Assembly: GCA_019359505.1 (NCBI GenBank) | Contig: JAHHHD010000001.1 | Coordinates: 310,001 to 374,000 of the forward strand | Direction: 5' to 3' | Source: Drouetiella hepatica Uher 2000/2452 | GTDB taxonomy: Bacteria; Cyanobacteriota; Cyanobacteriia; Elainellales; Elainellaceae | Length of the DNA stretch: 64,000 nucleotides | In this document: positions 56,234 through 64,000 of the stretch, piece after piece | Position numbering within the stretch: position 1 is the first letter of the stretch | Layout of the letters: each line of letters begins with the position of its first letter | Position numbers and translations under genes: made by a program | Notes under the pieces: model-generated | The model's input: the letters and a program-made list of their open reading frames with translations, nothing else | Databases searched by the model: none | Told to the model about the DNA's origin: nothing

Positions 56234-57103
56234 TTAATTGACTCGATACTCCTGAATCCAGGTGACGCTGCTCCAGTTGCCCTCGCTATTGTAGCGGCGG
56301 ATTAGTCGCTGCCGGACACCCGGTGATTGCAGCCAACCTGCCTCCAGAAAAAAAGGCTGCTGGGCATGAATCTGCATCGGACAAGTTGAAGAAGCTCCGT
56401 CAGGCAAAAGCACGGTTCGATAGGGCTGTTCATACCAGCTAAAGCTGATGGTGGTGTCTTGGCAGGTGGCGATCGCACTGTGAATCGCATCGTCTTCAGG
56501 ACTATAAAACTGCTGCAAAAGCTCGCCTTCAGACACGCGATCTAGGCTAAAGAAAGCGTCTGAAATCTTAGGTTCAGGTAGGGATACGTGAGGATGTAGG
56601 GTCACGGCTTTACCCTGCCATTCCCCTAATAAATCTTCCAGCTTCAGGCGGGGCTGTTCGGGCGCAACAGATCCGGTGCGCTTCTCTCGAATCAACGTCA
56701 GCTGATGCTGGCGACCTGCATTAAAAAACTGCACGAGGCGCGATCGCCGTTCGGCTTTACCCTGGATCTGGTCTTCGCCATCCAGCAAACAAAATTCTGC
56801 AATAAATGGGCTGTGAGGTGAAAAATGAGCTTTGCCCTCTGAGAAAGCGCCGTTCTCAAAAAACAGTGCCCCTGAGCCAGGAGCGCTGAAGTCCATCACC
56901 AGCTCTTTGGGCTGTAATTCGGCAGAGCCTGGAATAGGGTAAAACCGTTTGAGAACCAGATGAATAGCTTGATTCTGATGAATTCCTTCTAGTGAAATCA
57001 CGCTGGGAATATCTTGCAGCATCTCGCCTTGAGCCGAGAAGTGGGTAAAAGAACCCTGCCATTCTCCTAAGTTTTGTAGAACGCAGTCCCACTGAGATTT
57101 CAT
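56234..57103 (-). CDS. DUF3598 protein (calycin-like)
   Basis: This 289-aa protein has two lipocalin-like halves, beginning SQWDCVLQNLGEWQGSFTHF and (about 150) LLGEWQGKAVTLHPHVSLPE; each half has the GEWQG opening seen in CpcS- and CpeT-related proteins. It is cyanobacterial and of unknown activity. It is encoded just upstream of the phycobilisome-like gene on the same strand with a 37-bp gap, so the two are probably an operon. A role in chromophore or lipid binding is an inference from fold and position. Confidence 0.8.
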   Translation of the reverse strand: MKSQWDCVLQNLGEWQGSFTHFSAQGEMLQDIPSVISLEGIHQNQAIHLVLKRFYPIPGSAELQPKELVMDFSAPGSGALFFENGAFSEGKAHFSPHSPFIAEFCLLDGEDQIQGKAERRSRLVQFFNAGRQHQLTLIREKRTGSVAPEQPRLKLEDLLGEWQGKAVTLHPHVSLPEPKISDAFFSLDRVSEGELLQQFYSPEDDAIHSAIATCQDTTISFSWYEQPYRTVLLPDGASSTCPMQIHAQQPFFLEAGWLQSPGVRQRLIRRYNSEGNWSSVTWIQEYRVN

Positions 57104-57205
57104 GACAGATTGCCACCGAATTGCTACAGATTGTTAGAGTTTACTCCTGCCCTAAACCCCCTAAACCCATAGAATAGAGGCAAGCCAACGAACTTAAGCC
57201 AACGA

Positions 57206-57763
57206 ATGATGAGTTCCCTATCTCAAGCTTCTTGCCTCACCCCCCAGCCAAACCGACTGAAAAAACTGCTGCTTCGGGTTTTGAGCTTAATTGTGGCGAT
57301 CGCGCTAGCCCTTCTCTGGGTCGCACTGGAGGCTGAACCCGCGATCGCTGCGATCGACACCGTCAACTATAACAACGCTAACATCAGCAATCAAGATTTC
57401 TCTCATGCTGATCTGAGTGGCAAAGCCTTTGTGGGAGCAGAGATGCGCAACATTAATCTGCAAGGGGCAAACCTTAGCAGCAGCATGATGACCAAAGCGG
57501 TGCTGCTCAATGCCAACCTGAGAGATGCCAACTTGACCGATGCTCTGGTCGATCGCGTGTTTTGGGTCGGGGCTGACCTCACCAACGCTATTTTTGAAAA
57601 CGCCACGATGACCCGCACGAGCTTTCAGGATGTGACCGTGACCGGAGCGGATTTTACCAACGCCATTCTCGATCGCTACGAAATTGCCTTGCTCTGCAAA
57701 CGGGCTGATGGAGTCAATCCGGTGACAGGCGTAGAAACTAGAGAAAGCTTGGGCTGTCGGTAA
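57206..57763 (+). CDS. Pentapeptide-repeat protein, lumen-targeted type
   Basis: This 185-aa protein has an N-terminal positively charged, hydrophobic signal ([20 protein letters not shown]) with a likely cleavage after AEPAIAA (about 49). About nine A(D/N)LXX repeats follow (about 60-150). The conserved tail is [21 protein letters not shown] with a final GCR, whose two cysteines could form a disulfide. The layout matches plant thylakoid-lumen pentapeptide proteins (TL15/TL17/TL20.3 group). It should reside in the thylakoid lumen or periplasm. Confidence 0.82.
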   Translation: MMSSLSQASCLTPQPNRLKKLLLRVLSLIVAIALALLWVALEAEPAIAAIDTVNYNNANISNQDFSHADLSGKAFVGAEMRNINLQGANLSSSMMTKAVLLNANLRDANLTDALVDRVFWVGADLTNAIFENATMTRTSFQDVTVTGADFTNAILDRYEIALLCKRADGVNPVTGVETRESLGCR

Positions 57764-57766
57764 AAA

Positions 57767-58477
57767 TTAGGCTGCCGCTATCCAGGGGTGAACAGCTTCC
57801 CAGTTGAGGAAATCATTCAGCAACGCCCCGTATCCCATGCTATTAGGATGAAGACCGTCTGAAGAAATTAGCGATCGCCAGCTGTCTTGTCCGAGCCACT
57901 GCTCCCAAATATCTAGATAGGGAATTTGGCGATCTAGGCAAGCCAGCCGCGTCGCTTCTTTATAGCGCTGCTGATCGGCATGGCTGTAGTACAGAGAATT
58001 GGCGAACGGCATCCGAGCTTCGTCTACAGGTGTCATGCCTACAAAGAACACGGAGCAAAGCTGCTGAGCCTGATCAAGCAGATGGGCAAGATCGTGCTGG
58101 AAGTCCTCAAACGCCGTGAAGTTTCTCCCCTTGGCGTGACCCAATCGTGCCGAGTCATTCATGCCTACCGATAGGACGATCGCATCAGGCACACTATGCC
58201 GCAACTCCCCTCGATGGCGAAACTCTTGCTCTAATCGCTGGGCTACTTGCCGTACCCCATCTCCTCGCACCCCCAAGTTATACAAAACATGCCCTGGCGT
58301 TTCGGGTGTCATCCAGCGCCGACGCAGCCGCTCAACCCAGCCGCCTCCCTCTGGATCGCCAAAGCCATAGACAACGCTGTCTCCCAACGCCACAATTCTC
58401 AAAGGCTGCGCTTGAGTGTGGGCAAAGATCAGTTCAGGCGATCGCTGCCGATTCGATTCAGAAGCTAAAGTTTGCAT
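57767..58477 (-). CDS. SGNH/GDSL-family hydrolase
   Basis: This 236-aa esterase or lipase-like enzyme has block I VALGDSVVYGFGDPEGGGW (Ser at about 35), block II glycine GVRGDGVRQVAQR, block III SVGMNDSARLG (about 103-113) and block V SDGLHPNSMGY (Asp and His, about 210-214). No signal peptide is visible. Its end is 3 bp from the stop of the convergent pentapeptide gene, so transcripts from both sides must meet here. Confidence 0.88.
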   Translation of the reverse strand: MQTLASESNRQRSPELIFAHTQAQPLRIVALGDSVVYGFGDPEGGGWVERLRRRWMTPETPGHVLYNLGVRGDGVRQVAQRLEQEFRHRGELRHSVPDAIVLSVGMNDSARLGHAKGRNFTAFEDFQHDLAHLLDQAQQLCSVFFVGMTPVDEARMPFANSLYYSHADQQRYKEATRLACLDRQIPYLDIWEQWLGQDSWRSLISSDGLHPNSMGYGALLNDFLNWEAVHPWIAAA

Positions 58478-58775
58478 GTTAGGAAGGGGACAAACCTCAA
58501 TTCAATCAACAAGTCATCTAAGTCAACAGGCAATTAGTCAATAGGCAATAAACCAACAGGCAATAAGCCAACAGGCAATCAAATTTTTGCATTAAAGTTT
58601 CGACTGGCTTTATGGGACTTTATCACCCTCGGTACAGGTTAGCAATTCTTTGCACAAGTCCGTGAAAATTTACTGGGAAGCCAGCGGAAAGGGAGTCCAG
58701 AATTCAGGATTCAGAATACCTTCTAATTTCCCGTCTCCTGTCTCCTGTCTCCTCTCAATTCCGCTTTAGTTATAC
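58478..58775. other. Intergenic region with short repeats
   Basis: This gap of about 300 bp lies upstream of the GDSL gene and downstream of panC-cmk. It contains a 15-bp tandem array (listed separately), GGAGTCCAGAATTCAGGATT near 58691 and a run of GTCTCCT units near 58735-58755. The last resembles repeat types that also occur inside uvrC. No gene was seen. Confidence 0.5.
58522..58581. repeat. Four 15-bp tandem repeats
   Basis: Units 58522-58536, 58537-58551, 58552-58566 and 58567-58581 follow RYCAAYAGGCAATAA with one or two differences each. There is no coding frame over the array. Confidence 0.8.
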
Positions 58776-60371
58776 TCAATCGTTCCCGATAGCAACGAGC
58801 TTTTCCCGATAGAGGCTAACAATCTTGGCAACAACTTCATCAATGCTAAGGGCATCGCTTTGAATCTCGATCGCGTCTTCTGCTTTCCGCAAAGGCGAAA
58901 TGCGGCGTGTGCTGTCCTGGTGATCCCGATCGGCAATAGACTGTTCCAGCTGCGCCAGCGTCATGTCGGTTCCCTGCAAATCTTGAAACCGTCGGCGCGC
59001 CCGTTCGGCAACAGAAGCCGTCAGAAAAATCTTCAGCTCGGCATCGGGAAACACTTGAGTGCCGATGTCTCGCCCATCCATAACCACGCCACCCTTACGC
59101 CCATAAGCCTGCTGCCGTTTCATCAGCTCTTGCCGGACGGCGGGCTGAGCTGCGATCGCTGAAACTTGCTCTGTCACCTCTAGGCTACGGATTTCCTGCG
59201 TCACGTTGTGACCATTGATCCAAACCTGGGGAGTCGTCCCTAGCTCTTCAGTGCCCAAAACAATTTCACACTGGTTGGCAAGTTCAGCGATCGCGGCTTC
59301 GTCGGTGACGGCAATACCGGAATAGAGCGTCAGCCAAGTGACAGCTCGATACATGGCTCCGGTATCCAGATAAATCAATCCCAGAATGTGAGCAACCTGA
59401 CGTACCACAGTCGATTTTCCGGCTCCGGCAGGGCCGTCGATTGCCAAAATCGGCTGACGGTTGCGTAGCAGCATGTTGTCAATTAGGCGAGTGGAACCCA
59501 CATATGCGGCGATCGCCAGTAATCCAAGATCTTCGATTTGTTCTAGGGGAGCCATAGTATCGGGGTGTACGAGGTCAATATACTGAGGTTTGACTTGTGG
59601 AACGGTTGAGAGTTCCTGCTGAAGAATGCCAAGCAGATCTCCGCGCAATACTTTACCGTCTTTTAGCGCCTGTTTAGCGCGGCGCAGGCTCCGATAAAGA
59701 ACGGTGGCTTGCGATCGCTCTTCCTCAGATAGGTAGCGGTTGCGAGAGCTGAGCGCCAGACCGTCAGCTTCCCGGACGATCGGGCAGCCAACTACCTCAA
59801 CGGGCAGGTTCAGATCGACCACGACGCGGCGCAGAATGGCAAGCTGCTGGGCATCTTTTTGACCTAAGTAAAGGCGATCGGGTTGGATGATGCCAATCAG
59901 CTTTGTGACCACAGTGGCAACTCCCGGAAAATGATCGGGACGAAACGCCCCACAGAGCGTTGCCATTAGAGAAGTCGGGGGAGTCACCTGAGTCAATTCA
60001 CCACTGCCATAGAGTTCGGCGGTGCTAGGGGCAAAGATCACGTTTACCCCTGCTGCCTGACAAAGCTGTTGGTCTGTCTCTAGCGTCCGAGGATAGTGCT
60101 GAAAATCTTCATGGGGCGCAAATTGCAGCGGGTTAACAAAAATGCTGACCACGACAAGGTCATTTTCTTGTCTCGCCTGCTGAATTAAGCTGAGATGTCC
60201 TGCATGAAGTGCGCCCATAGTTGGCACTAAACCTACGCGGGACAGGTTGCCTATCAATCGATCGCCCCTAGAAGGCTCCCTGCGAGACAGGTTACTCAGG
60301 GCGATCGATTGTGTGAATCGATGCAGGTTCAGATAGCGGCGCAACCCCGCAATGGTGGTAAACAGGCGCAC
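58776..60371 (-). CDS. panC/cmk: Bifunctional pantothenate synthetase / cytidylate kinase
   Basis: This 531-aa fusion is typical of cyanobacteria. The first half (about 1-290) is pantothenate synthetase, joining pantoate and beta-alanine, with PTMGALHAGHLSLI (about 50-63, HxGH) and GQKDAQQLAILRR (about 173). The second half (about 300-531) is CMP kinase with P-loop AIDGPAGAGKST (about 303-314) and RDIGTQVFPDAELKIFLTAS (about 435). Start is a GTG. The two activities belong to coenzyme A and nucleotide synthesis and have no obvious direct link. Confidence 0.95.
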   Translation of the reverse strand: MRLFTTIAGLRRYLNLHRFTQSIALSNLSRREPSRGDRLIGNLSRVGLVPTMGALHAGHLSLIQQARQENDLVVVSIFVNPLQFAPHEDFQHYPRTLETDQQLCQAAGVNVIFAPSTAELYGSGELTQVTPPTSLMATLCGAFRPDHFPGVATVVTKLIGIIQPDRLYLGQKDAQQLAILRRVVVDLNLPVEVVGCPIVREADGLALSSRNRYLSEEERSQATVLYRSLRRAKQALKDGKVLRGDLLGILQQELSTVPQVKPQYIDLVHPDTMAPLEQIEDLGLLAIAAYVGSTRLIDNMLLRNRQPILAIDGPAGAGKSTVVRQVAHILGLIYLDTGAMYRAVTWLTLYSGIAVTDEAAIAELANQCEIVLGTEELGTTPQVWINGHNVTQEIRSLEVTEQVSAIAAQPAVRQELMKRQQAYGRKGGVVMDGRDIGTQVFPDAELKIFLTASVAERARRRFQDLQGTDMTLAQLEQSIADRDHQDSTRRISPLRKAEDAIEIQSDALSIDEVVAKIVSLYREKLVAIGND

Positions 60372-60599
60372 CAGAATCTCCCAGGCTTAAAGGGTGTTGA
60401 GTGACTGTATTCAGGGAAACTATTTGACGAATAAATAGGGAAAATCAGGACTTCGTTTAGTAGTGTACAAAATTCCAGCGAAACCCTGCTCCGATCGCGC
60501 CAATCTGCGTATAACTCGATCGTCATTGAGTCTTCAGGTGCAACCTCATGGCTGAATCTTATTGCTGATACCCACCTCATACCGCTTTAAAGTCTAAAC

Positions 60600-60656
60600 G
60601 GGGCAGATATTTTTTGAGAGCTGCGCGAAGCGCAGCTCTCAAAAAATATCTGCCCC
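60600..60656. repeat. 27-bp perfect palindrome, GAA loop
   Basis: The arms 60600-60626 and 60630-60656 pair without mismatch, including ATTTTTTGAGAGCTGCGC. The inner part matches the 10584 and 35016 palindromes (ATTTTTTGAGAGC, GCGC core). The outer nine bases are GGGGCAGAT instead of an (C/T)GAGTTATT-type end, and both arms carry the replacement. Confidence 0.85.
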
Positions 60657-60675
60657 ATCACCAGTTTAAATTGGT

Positions 60676-60766
60676 TAGGACTTACGCAAGCCCTCTAGCT
60701 GTAGTGCATTTTTGTTGTGTGTGGTGGGCGCAGCCCACCACACACAACAAAAATGCGTAAGTCCTA
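60676..60766. repeat. Element with TAGGACTTACGCA terminal inverted repeats
   Basis: TAGGACTTACGCA (60676-60688) and its exact complement (60754-60766) enclose a 24-bp perfect hairpin (60706-60729 with 60733-60756, GCA loop) rich in TGTTGTGTGTGG. The same ends border a different interior at 6624-6735. This indicates a shared mobilisation signal with variable cargo. Confidence 0.8.
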
Positions 60767-60881
60767 TTGGTATTAGATGAGGCGGCGGATGATTTATTGG
60801 GTAGTCCTCAAAATGTAATGATTTTTACGAGGTGGGCTAATCCTGCCTAATAAAAACTATTGCACGAATTACCAGCACCTA

Positions 60882-62711
60882 TTACCGATACCCTGCTGCC
60901 TGTAGGGCAAACAGCTTGGCATACTGTCCTTCTACCTGCATCAGCTGCTCATGGGTGCCCTGCTCCTGAATTTCGCCATTCACCAGCACCACGATTTGGT
61001 CTGCCATGCGTACCGTCGAGAAACGGTGAGAAATCAGGATTGCCATCTGGTTTTGCGTCACAGCCCGCAGCTGATTAAAGATTTCCACTTCGGCTTCGGC
61101 ATCCACGGCAGAAGTGGGTTCATCTAGCACCAAAATATCGGCTCCAGTGCGCATAAAGGCACGAGACAGGGCAATTTTTTGCCATTGCCCGCCTGACAGC
61201 TCTCGTCCGTCTTTAAACCAGCGACCCAGCTGCGTCTGAAATCCATTCGGCAAAGTGTCAATAAACGATCGCGCCGTTCCTTTCTGAGTCGCATCTTCCC
61301 AGCGCAGCTGATCTTCAAGATGCTCCACGTCGCCCACGCCGACATTCTCACCCACCTGAAACTGGTAGCGAACAAAGTTCTGAAAAATTACGCCAATCCG
61401 CTTTTGCAGCGTTTCAATATCCCACTCCTGCAAGTCGCGTCCATCTAGCAAGATTCGTCCTGAGTCTGGCGGATAGAGGCGGGTGAGCAGTTTGATCAGC
61501 GTCGTTTTGCCAGAACCATTCTTGCCGACGATCGCCAGCTTCTGTCCTGGCGGCAGATGAAACGAAACCTGATGAAGCGCAGGGATTGCACTGCCAGGAT
61601 AGGTAAAGGAGACTTGCTCAAACCGAATACCGTCCTCCGGGTGTGCGCCATATCGGGCGTAGCCTATGGACTCCGGGACTGGCTCTTCTAAAAACTCGTA
61701 GAGGTTAGATAGGTAGAGCGAGTCTTCGTACATGCCGCCAACTGCCGTTAGGATCGAAGCAAAGGTAGACTGCCCTTGACGAAACACAACCAGATACAAG
61801 GTTAGATCGCCGAGGGAAATGCGGCTGGCGATCGCCTCCAGCACAATCCAAACATAGGTGCCGTAAAAGGTGACGGTACTAATCAGACTTAGCCCATAGC
61901 TCCAAAGACTTCTGCGAATAGTGAGATCGCGGTCTTCGGCATAGAGGCGATTGAAGATGGCGCGGTAGCGATCGAGCAGCATATCGCCGAGTTGGTAGAG
62001 CTTCACCTCCATGGCATTAGATTCGTTGGAAATGAGGAACTCTAGGTAGTCCTGCGATCGCGCTTCTGGGGTGCGCCGCCGGAACAGACGAAAGGCAGTC
62101 TGGGAGAATCGAGTTTCGGCAACGAATGCTGGGATTGCCGCCACCATTAAAAGCAGCACAGCCCAACTTGAAAACCTTAACAGCAATGCACCATAGGCAA
62201 TGATGGACAGCGTATCTTTGATTAGCCCAAATGTCCGAATCACCAGACCCAATGGACGGGTTGAGGCTTCCCGTCTGGCGCGACTCATCTTGTCGTAAAA
62301 CTCCGAATCCTCAAAATGCGCCATATCCAGGGTCAGAGCCTTTTCGAGAATCAAGACATTCACCTTTTGCCCTAGCAAGACGCGCAGCAGTGACTGACAC
62401 AGCGAAGTCATCTGCTGACTTCCTGAAAGCAGCGCCACGGCAATTGCCTCAATGCCCAGATATTCCAATACCCGCCAGCGATCGCTTTGGAGTCCCGACT
62501 GAGTTGCCTGGATCACGCCATCTACAATGAGCTTGCCGAGATAGGCGATCGCGCCAGGTAAAAGCCCCGATAGCAGGGTCAGGAGAGCGAGTCCGAGCGT
62601 GAGCAGACGATGAGTTGTCCAAACCAGCCGCACTGCACGGCCACAATATTGAAATAAAGATAGAGGACGAGAAAAAGTCTGTAGCAGGGATTTTGATGAA
62701 GAAATGCGCAT
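60882..62711 (-). CDS. ABC exporter, fused permease-ATPase
   Basis: This 609-aa half-transporter probably works as a homodimer. About six membrane helices fill residues 20-330, followed by an ATP-binding domain. Walker A is GKNGSGKTTL (about 400), the signature LSGGQWQKIALSRA (about 508) and Walker B ILVLDEPTSAVDAE (about 530). The ATG giving MRISSSKSLLQTF is preferred; a GTG 81 bp upstream is the alternative. Family members export lipids, peptides or drugs; the substrate is unknown. Confidence 0.88.
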   Translation of the reverse strand: MRISSSKSLLQTFSRPLSLFQYCGRAVRLVWTTHRLLTLGLALLTLLSGLLPGAIAYLGKLIVDGVIQATQSGLQSDRWRVLEYLGIEAIAVALLSGSQQMTSLCQSLLRVLLGQKVNVLILEKALTLDMAHFEDSEFYDKMSRARREASTRPLGLVIRTFGLIKDTLSIIAYGALLLRFSSWAVLLLMVAAIPAFVAETRFSQTAFRLFRRRTPEARSQDYLEFLISNESNAMEVKLYQLGDMLLDRYRAIFNRLYAEDRDLTIRRSLWSYGLSLISTVTFYGTYVWIVLEAIASRISLGDLTLYLVVFRQGQSTFASILTAVGGMYEDSLYLSNLYEFLEEPVPESIGYARYGAHPEDGIRFEQVSFTYPGSAIPALHQVSFHLPPGQKLAIVGKNGSGKTTLIKLLTRLYPPDSGRILLDGRDLQEWDIETLQKRIGVIFQNFVRYQFQVGENVGVGDVEHLEDQLRWEDATQKGTARSFIDTLPNGFQTQLGRWFKDGRELSGGQWQKIALSRAFMRTGADILVLDEPTSAVDAEAEVEIFNQLRAVTQNQMAILISHRFSTVRMADQIVVLVNGEIQEQGTHEQLMQVEGQYAKLFALQAAGYR

Positions 62712-62876
62712 ACTCCAACGATAGCGTTTTGAACCGGAAGGTCGGTTAGGGGATACGCAAGGGTTTGACCCATCAACAAAGCGCTCTGACACGCTGCAAT
62801 TCGTAACGTTTTTTAGATTTTCTTAAACTATGTCTTTACAATTGAAGGGAATTCACTATCGGCTCTCAATTAATCT

Positions 62877-63017
62877 ATGGCAAGTTCAGACGATCGCAAA
62901 AAGCGCATCATGGAGCATTTAGCTCGCAGCACCAACGACTTTTCTAAGCCCACCATCAAGATGACTGAAGAACGTAAGCAGCAAATTCAGGATCACGTCC
63001 GCCGAACTACGGGCTGA
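62877..63017 (+). CDS. Small conserved cyanobacterial protein (46 aa)
   Basis: The frame reads MASSDDRKKRIMEHLARSTN, continues DFSKPTIKMTEERKQ and ends HVRRTTG. The highly charged, helical, lysine/arginine-rich composition is typical of a conserved short cyanobacterial family of unknown role. GAAGGGA lies upstream, and a very strong terminator follows 36 bp after the stop, so it is an independent, possibly well-expressed transcript. It is divergent from the ABC exporter. Confidence 0.75.
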   Translation: MASSDDRKKRIMEHLARSTNDFSKPTIKMTEERKQQIQDHVRRTTG

Positions 63018-63052
63018 TCAGCAGCATTCTGAAATGTCCATCTAAATTGAGG

Positions 63053-63120
63053 GTGAGGCAGTCATTTTGTAGAGGTATTGAAACGTGCCGCTTCTACGAA
63101 ATGATTGCCTCACTTTTTTT
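63053..63120 (+). terminator. Strong Rho-independent terminator
   Basis: GTGAGGCAGTCATTTTGTAG (63053-63072) pairs with CTACGAAATGATTGCCTCAC (about 63094-63113) with two interior mismatches or wobbles. It is followed by seven T residues (63114-63120). The stem of about 20 bp is far longer than needed for termination and may also stabilise the short mRNA of the 46-aa gene. Confidence 0.88.
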
Positions 63121-63410
63121 CATCACGAACCTTTTTCGAGAATTCCAGTCAATTAGATCTATATTGGTCTGTTGATGCTCATTCACAGCCGAAGAGTAGT
63201 CGAAGGCGATCGGAAATTCTTAAAATTAAAATTGCTTTCAAGATTTAATTAATTCAGCTTTCTGATTAACAAAATTTGGTGTCTGGGCTTGGCGGCTGTA
63301 GGACTGTGTGACTAGAGGCTGTGCAACTAGAGGCTGTGTAACTAGAGGCTGTGCGATCGAAGCATGACGCGTGGACAGAGGTAAGACATTGATGGAGGTA
63401 AGACAAAGCG
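63121..63410. other. Intergenic region upstream of the MotA/ExbB-type gene
   Basis: This gap of about 290 bp is AT-rich at first and then contains three 15-bp tandem units and the duplicated phrase GGAGGTAAGACA/AGAGGTAAGACA near 63378-63405. The second copy supplies the likely ribosome-binding site for the gene at 63411. Confidence 0.5.
63311..63355. repeat. Three 15-bp tandem repeats
   Basis: Units ACTAGAGGCTGTGCA, ACTAGAGGCTGTGTA and ACTAGAGGCTGTGCG follow each other at 63311-63325, 63326-63340 and 63341-63355. A degenerate unit precedes them. Confidence 0.85.
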
Positions 63411-64000
63411 GTGAATATTTCTGACCTGTTTGCTAGGGGCGGCGTCGCCATGTGGCCCATGCTGCTCCTTTCGTTTCTGGCGCTCAGTACCATTATTGAG
63501 CGAGCTTGGTTTTGGTCAAAAATTCTCACCCACGATCGGGAAATTTCGGGTCGGGTGCTAGAGGCGGCGCGGCGCGATTGGGATGCCTCCACCGAAATTG
63601 CCCGAAAATCCAGCAATCAACCGATCGGGCGCTTTCTCTATTCAGCGCTAGAGCTAGAAAACCCTGATCCAGAGGTTTTTCAACTTGCTCTAGAAGCCTC
63701 AGCCGATGAAGAGCTTGCGGCTATGCGGCGGGGCGAAAAGATTCTAGAAGCGACGATCGCCATTGCGCCGCTGCTGGGGCTATTAGGAACTGTATTAGGA
63801 CTCATTGGCTCTCTCAGCTCAATTCGGCTGGGAGATGTGAATACAGACTCTACTACGGGTGCAACACTGGGAATTGCTGAAGCGCTGATCAGCACAGCCG
63901 CTGGTCTGATTGTTGCCATCACGGCGCTGGTATTTTATCGGCTCTACCAAAGCTTTGTGGGTGGGCAGGCAAAGATCTTTCGTCAGTCGGGCAATGAGCT
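63411..64000 (+). CDS. MotA/TolQ/ExbB proton-channel protein, 3' end outside the window
   Basis: At least 196 aa lie within the window. The start is the GTG giving (V)NISDLFARGGVAMWPMLLLS, with GGAGG 12 bp upstream. The first membrane helix is at about 14-33. A cytoplasmic helical region follows, then IAPLLGLLGTVLGLIGSLSS (about 122-141) and the third helix ALISTAAGLIVAITALVFY (about 165-183). These are the conserved MotA/TolQ/ExbB membrane segments. The family energises outer-membrane transport or envelope processes by proton flow with an ExbD/TolR partner, which would be expected just beyond the window. Confidence 0.88.
   Translation, partial: MNISDLFARGGVAMWPMLLLSFLALSTIIERAWFWSKILTHDREISGRVLEAARRDWDASTEIARKSSNQPIGRFLYSALELENPDPEVFQLALEASADEELAAMRRGEKILEATIAIAPLLGLLGTVLGLIGSLSSIRLGDVNTDSTTGATLGIAEALISTAAGLIVAITALVFYRLYQSFVGGQAKIFRQSGNE

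Larger units (their letters stand above)
60372..60881. other. Gene-free stretch with three palindromic elements
   Basis: These 510 bp hold the palindromes at 60600-60656 and 60676-60766 and a decayed one at 60803-60865. The decayed one begins TAGTCCTCAAAATGTAATGA and resembles the element at 10898-10963. No ORF with coding character was seen. Confidence 0.6.

Overview
The window is chromosomal DNA from a filamentous cyanobacterium. It carries a full-length hetR, a CpcS-type phycobiliprotein lyase and a phycobilisome-like protein. It also has a CCB-type cytochrome b6f cofactor-assembly protein, an IctB-family membrane protein, a PanC-CMK fusion, a cyanobacteria-type fused radical SAM/DUF2344 protein and a LabA-like NYN protein. 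The HIP1 octamer GCGATCGC is very frequent. HetR is also found in non-heterocystous filamentous genera. No nitrogen-fixation or heterocyst-envelope genes are visible here, so a Leptolyngbya/Oculatella-like organism is plausible but unproven.

Layout. 0-10 kb: cysteine synthase, MgtE, an M16 peptidase, a glycine-zipper protein, an SLBB polysaccharide-export protein and a large hybrid histidine kinase. 10-20 kb: an unknown membrane protein, a pentapeptide-repeat protein, a lipoprotein, the CCB protein, DacB, LptC, a LabA-like protein and MetG. 20-32 kb: a lysophospholipid-type acyltransferase next to an alpha/beta hydrolase (together resembling a split plant phytyl ester synthase), Pip, small conserved proteins, a STAS protein, radical SAM, Dps, an HMA-like protein without cysteines, and IctB. 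32-47 kb: hetR, a Ctp protease, an AarF kinase, recN behind a LexA-box match, envelope proteins, a CpcS lyase, an ankyrin protein, an exonuclease and uvrC. 46.8-50.6 kb is an accessory island. It holds an orphan ParD-like antitoxin, a broken TPR gene, a broken heptad-repeat coiled-coil gene, a DUF559 endonuclease gene bounded by inverted repeats, a 55-aa protein, a frame-split ribbon-helix-helix/coiled-coil gene, an MNT/HEPN toxin-antitoxin pair and a candidate structured RNA. 50.6-64 kb: a 1023-aa membrane protein, a DUF1400 hydrolase, a phycobilisome-like protein, DUF3598, a lumenal-type pentapeptide protein, a GDSL hydrolase, PanC-CMK, an ABC exporter, a 46-aa protein and the start of a MotA/TolQ/ExbB protein.

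The strongest signal not explained by genes is a dense set of short palindromic elements, more than a dozen in 64 kb. Arm sequences differ between copies but remain self-complementary within each copy, usually around a GCGC-rich loop. Several carry fixed flanks, two have 12-13 bp terminal inverted repeats, and two appear to be split by a second palindromic element with exact 7-bp target duplications. In-frame or intergenic tandem repeats of 14, 15, 17 and 21 bp are also common. I saw no tRNA, rRNA, CRISPR array, transposase or prophage genes.
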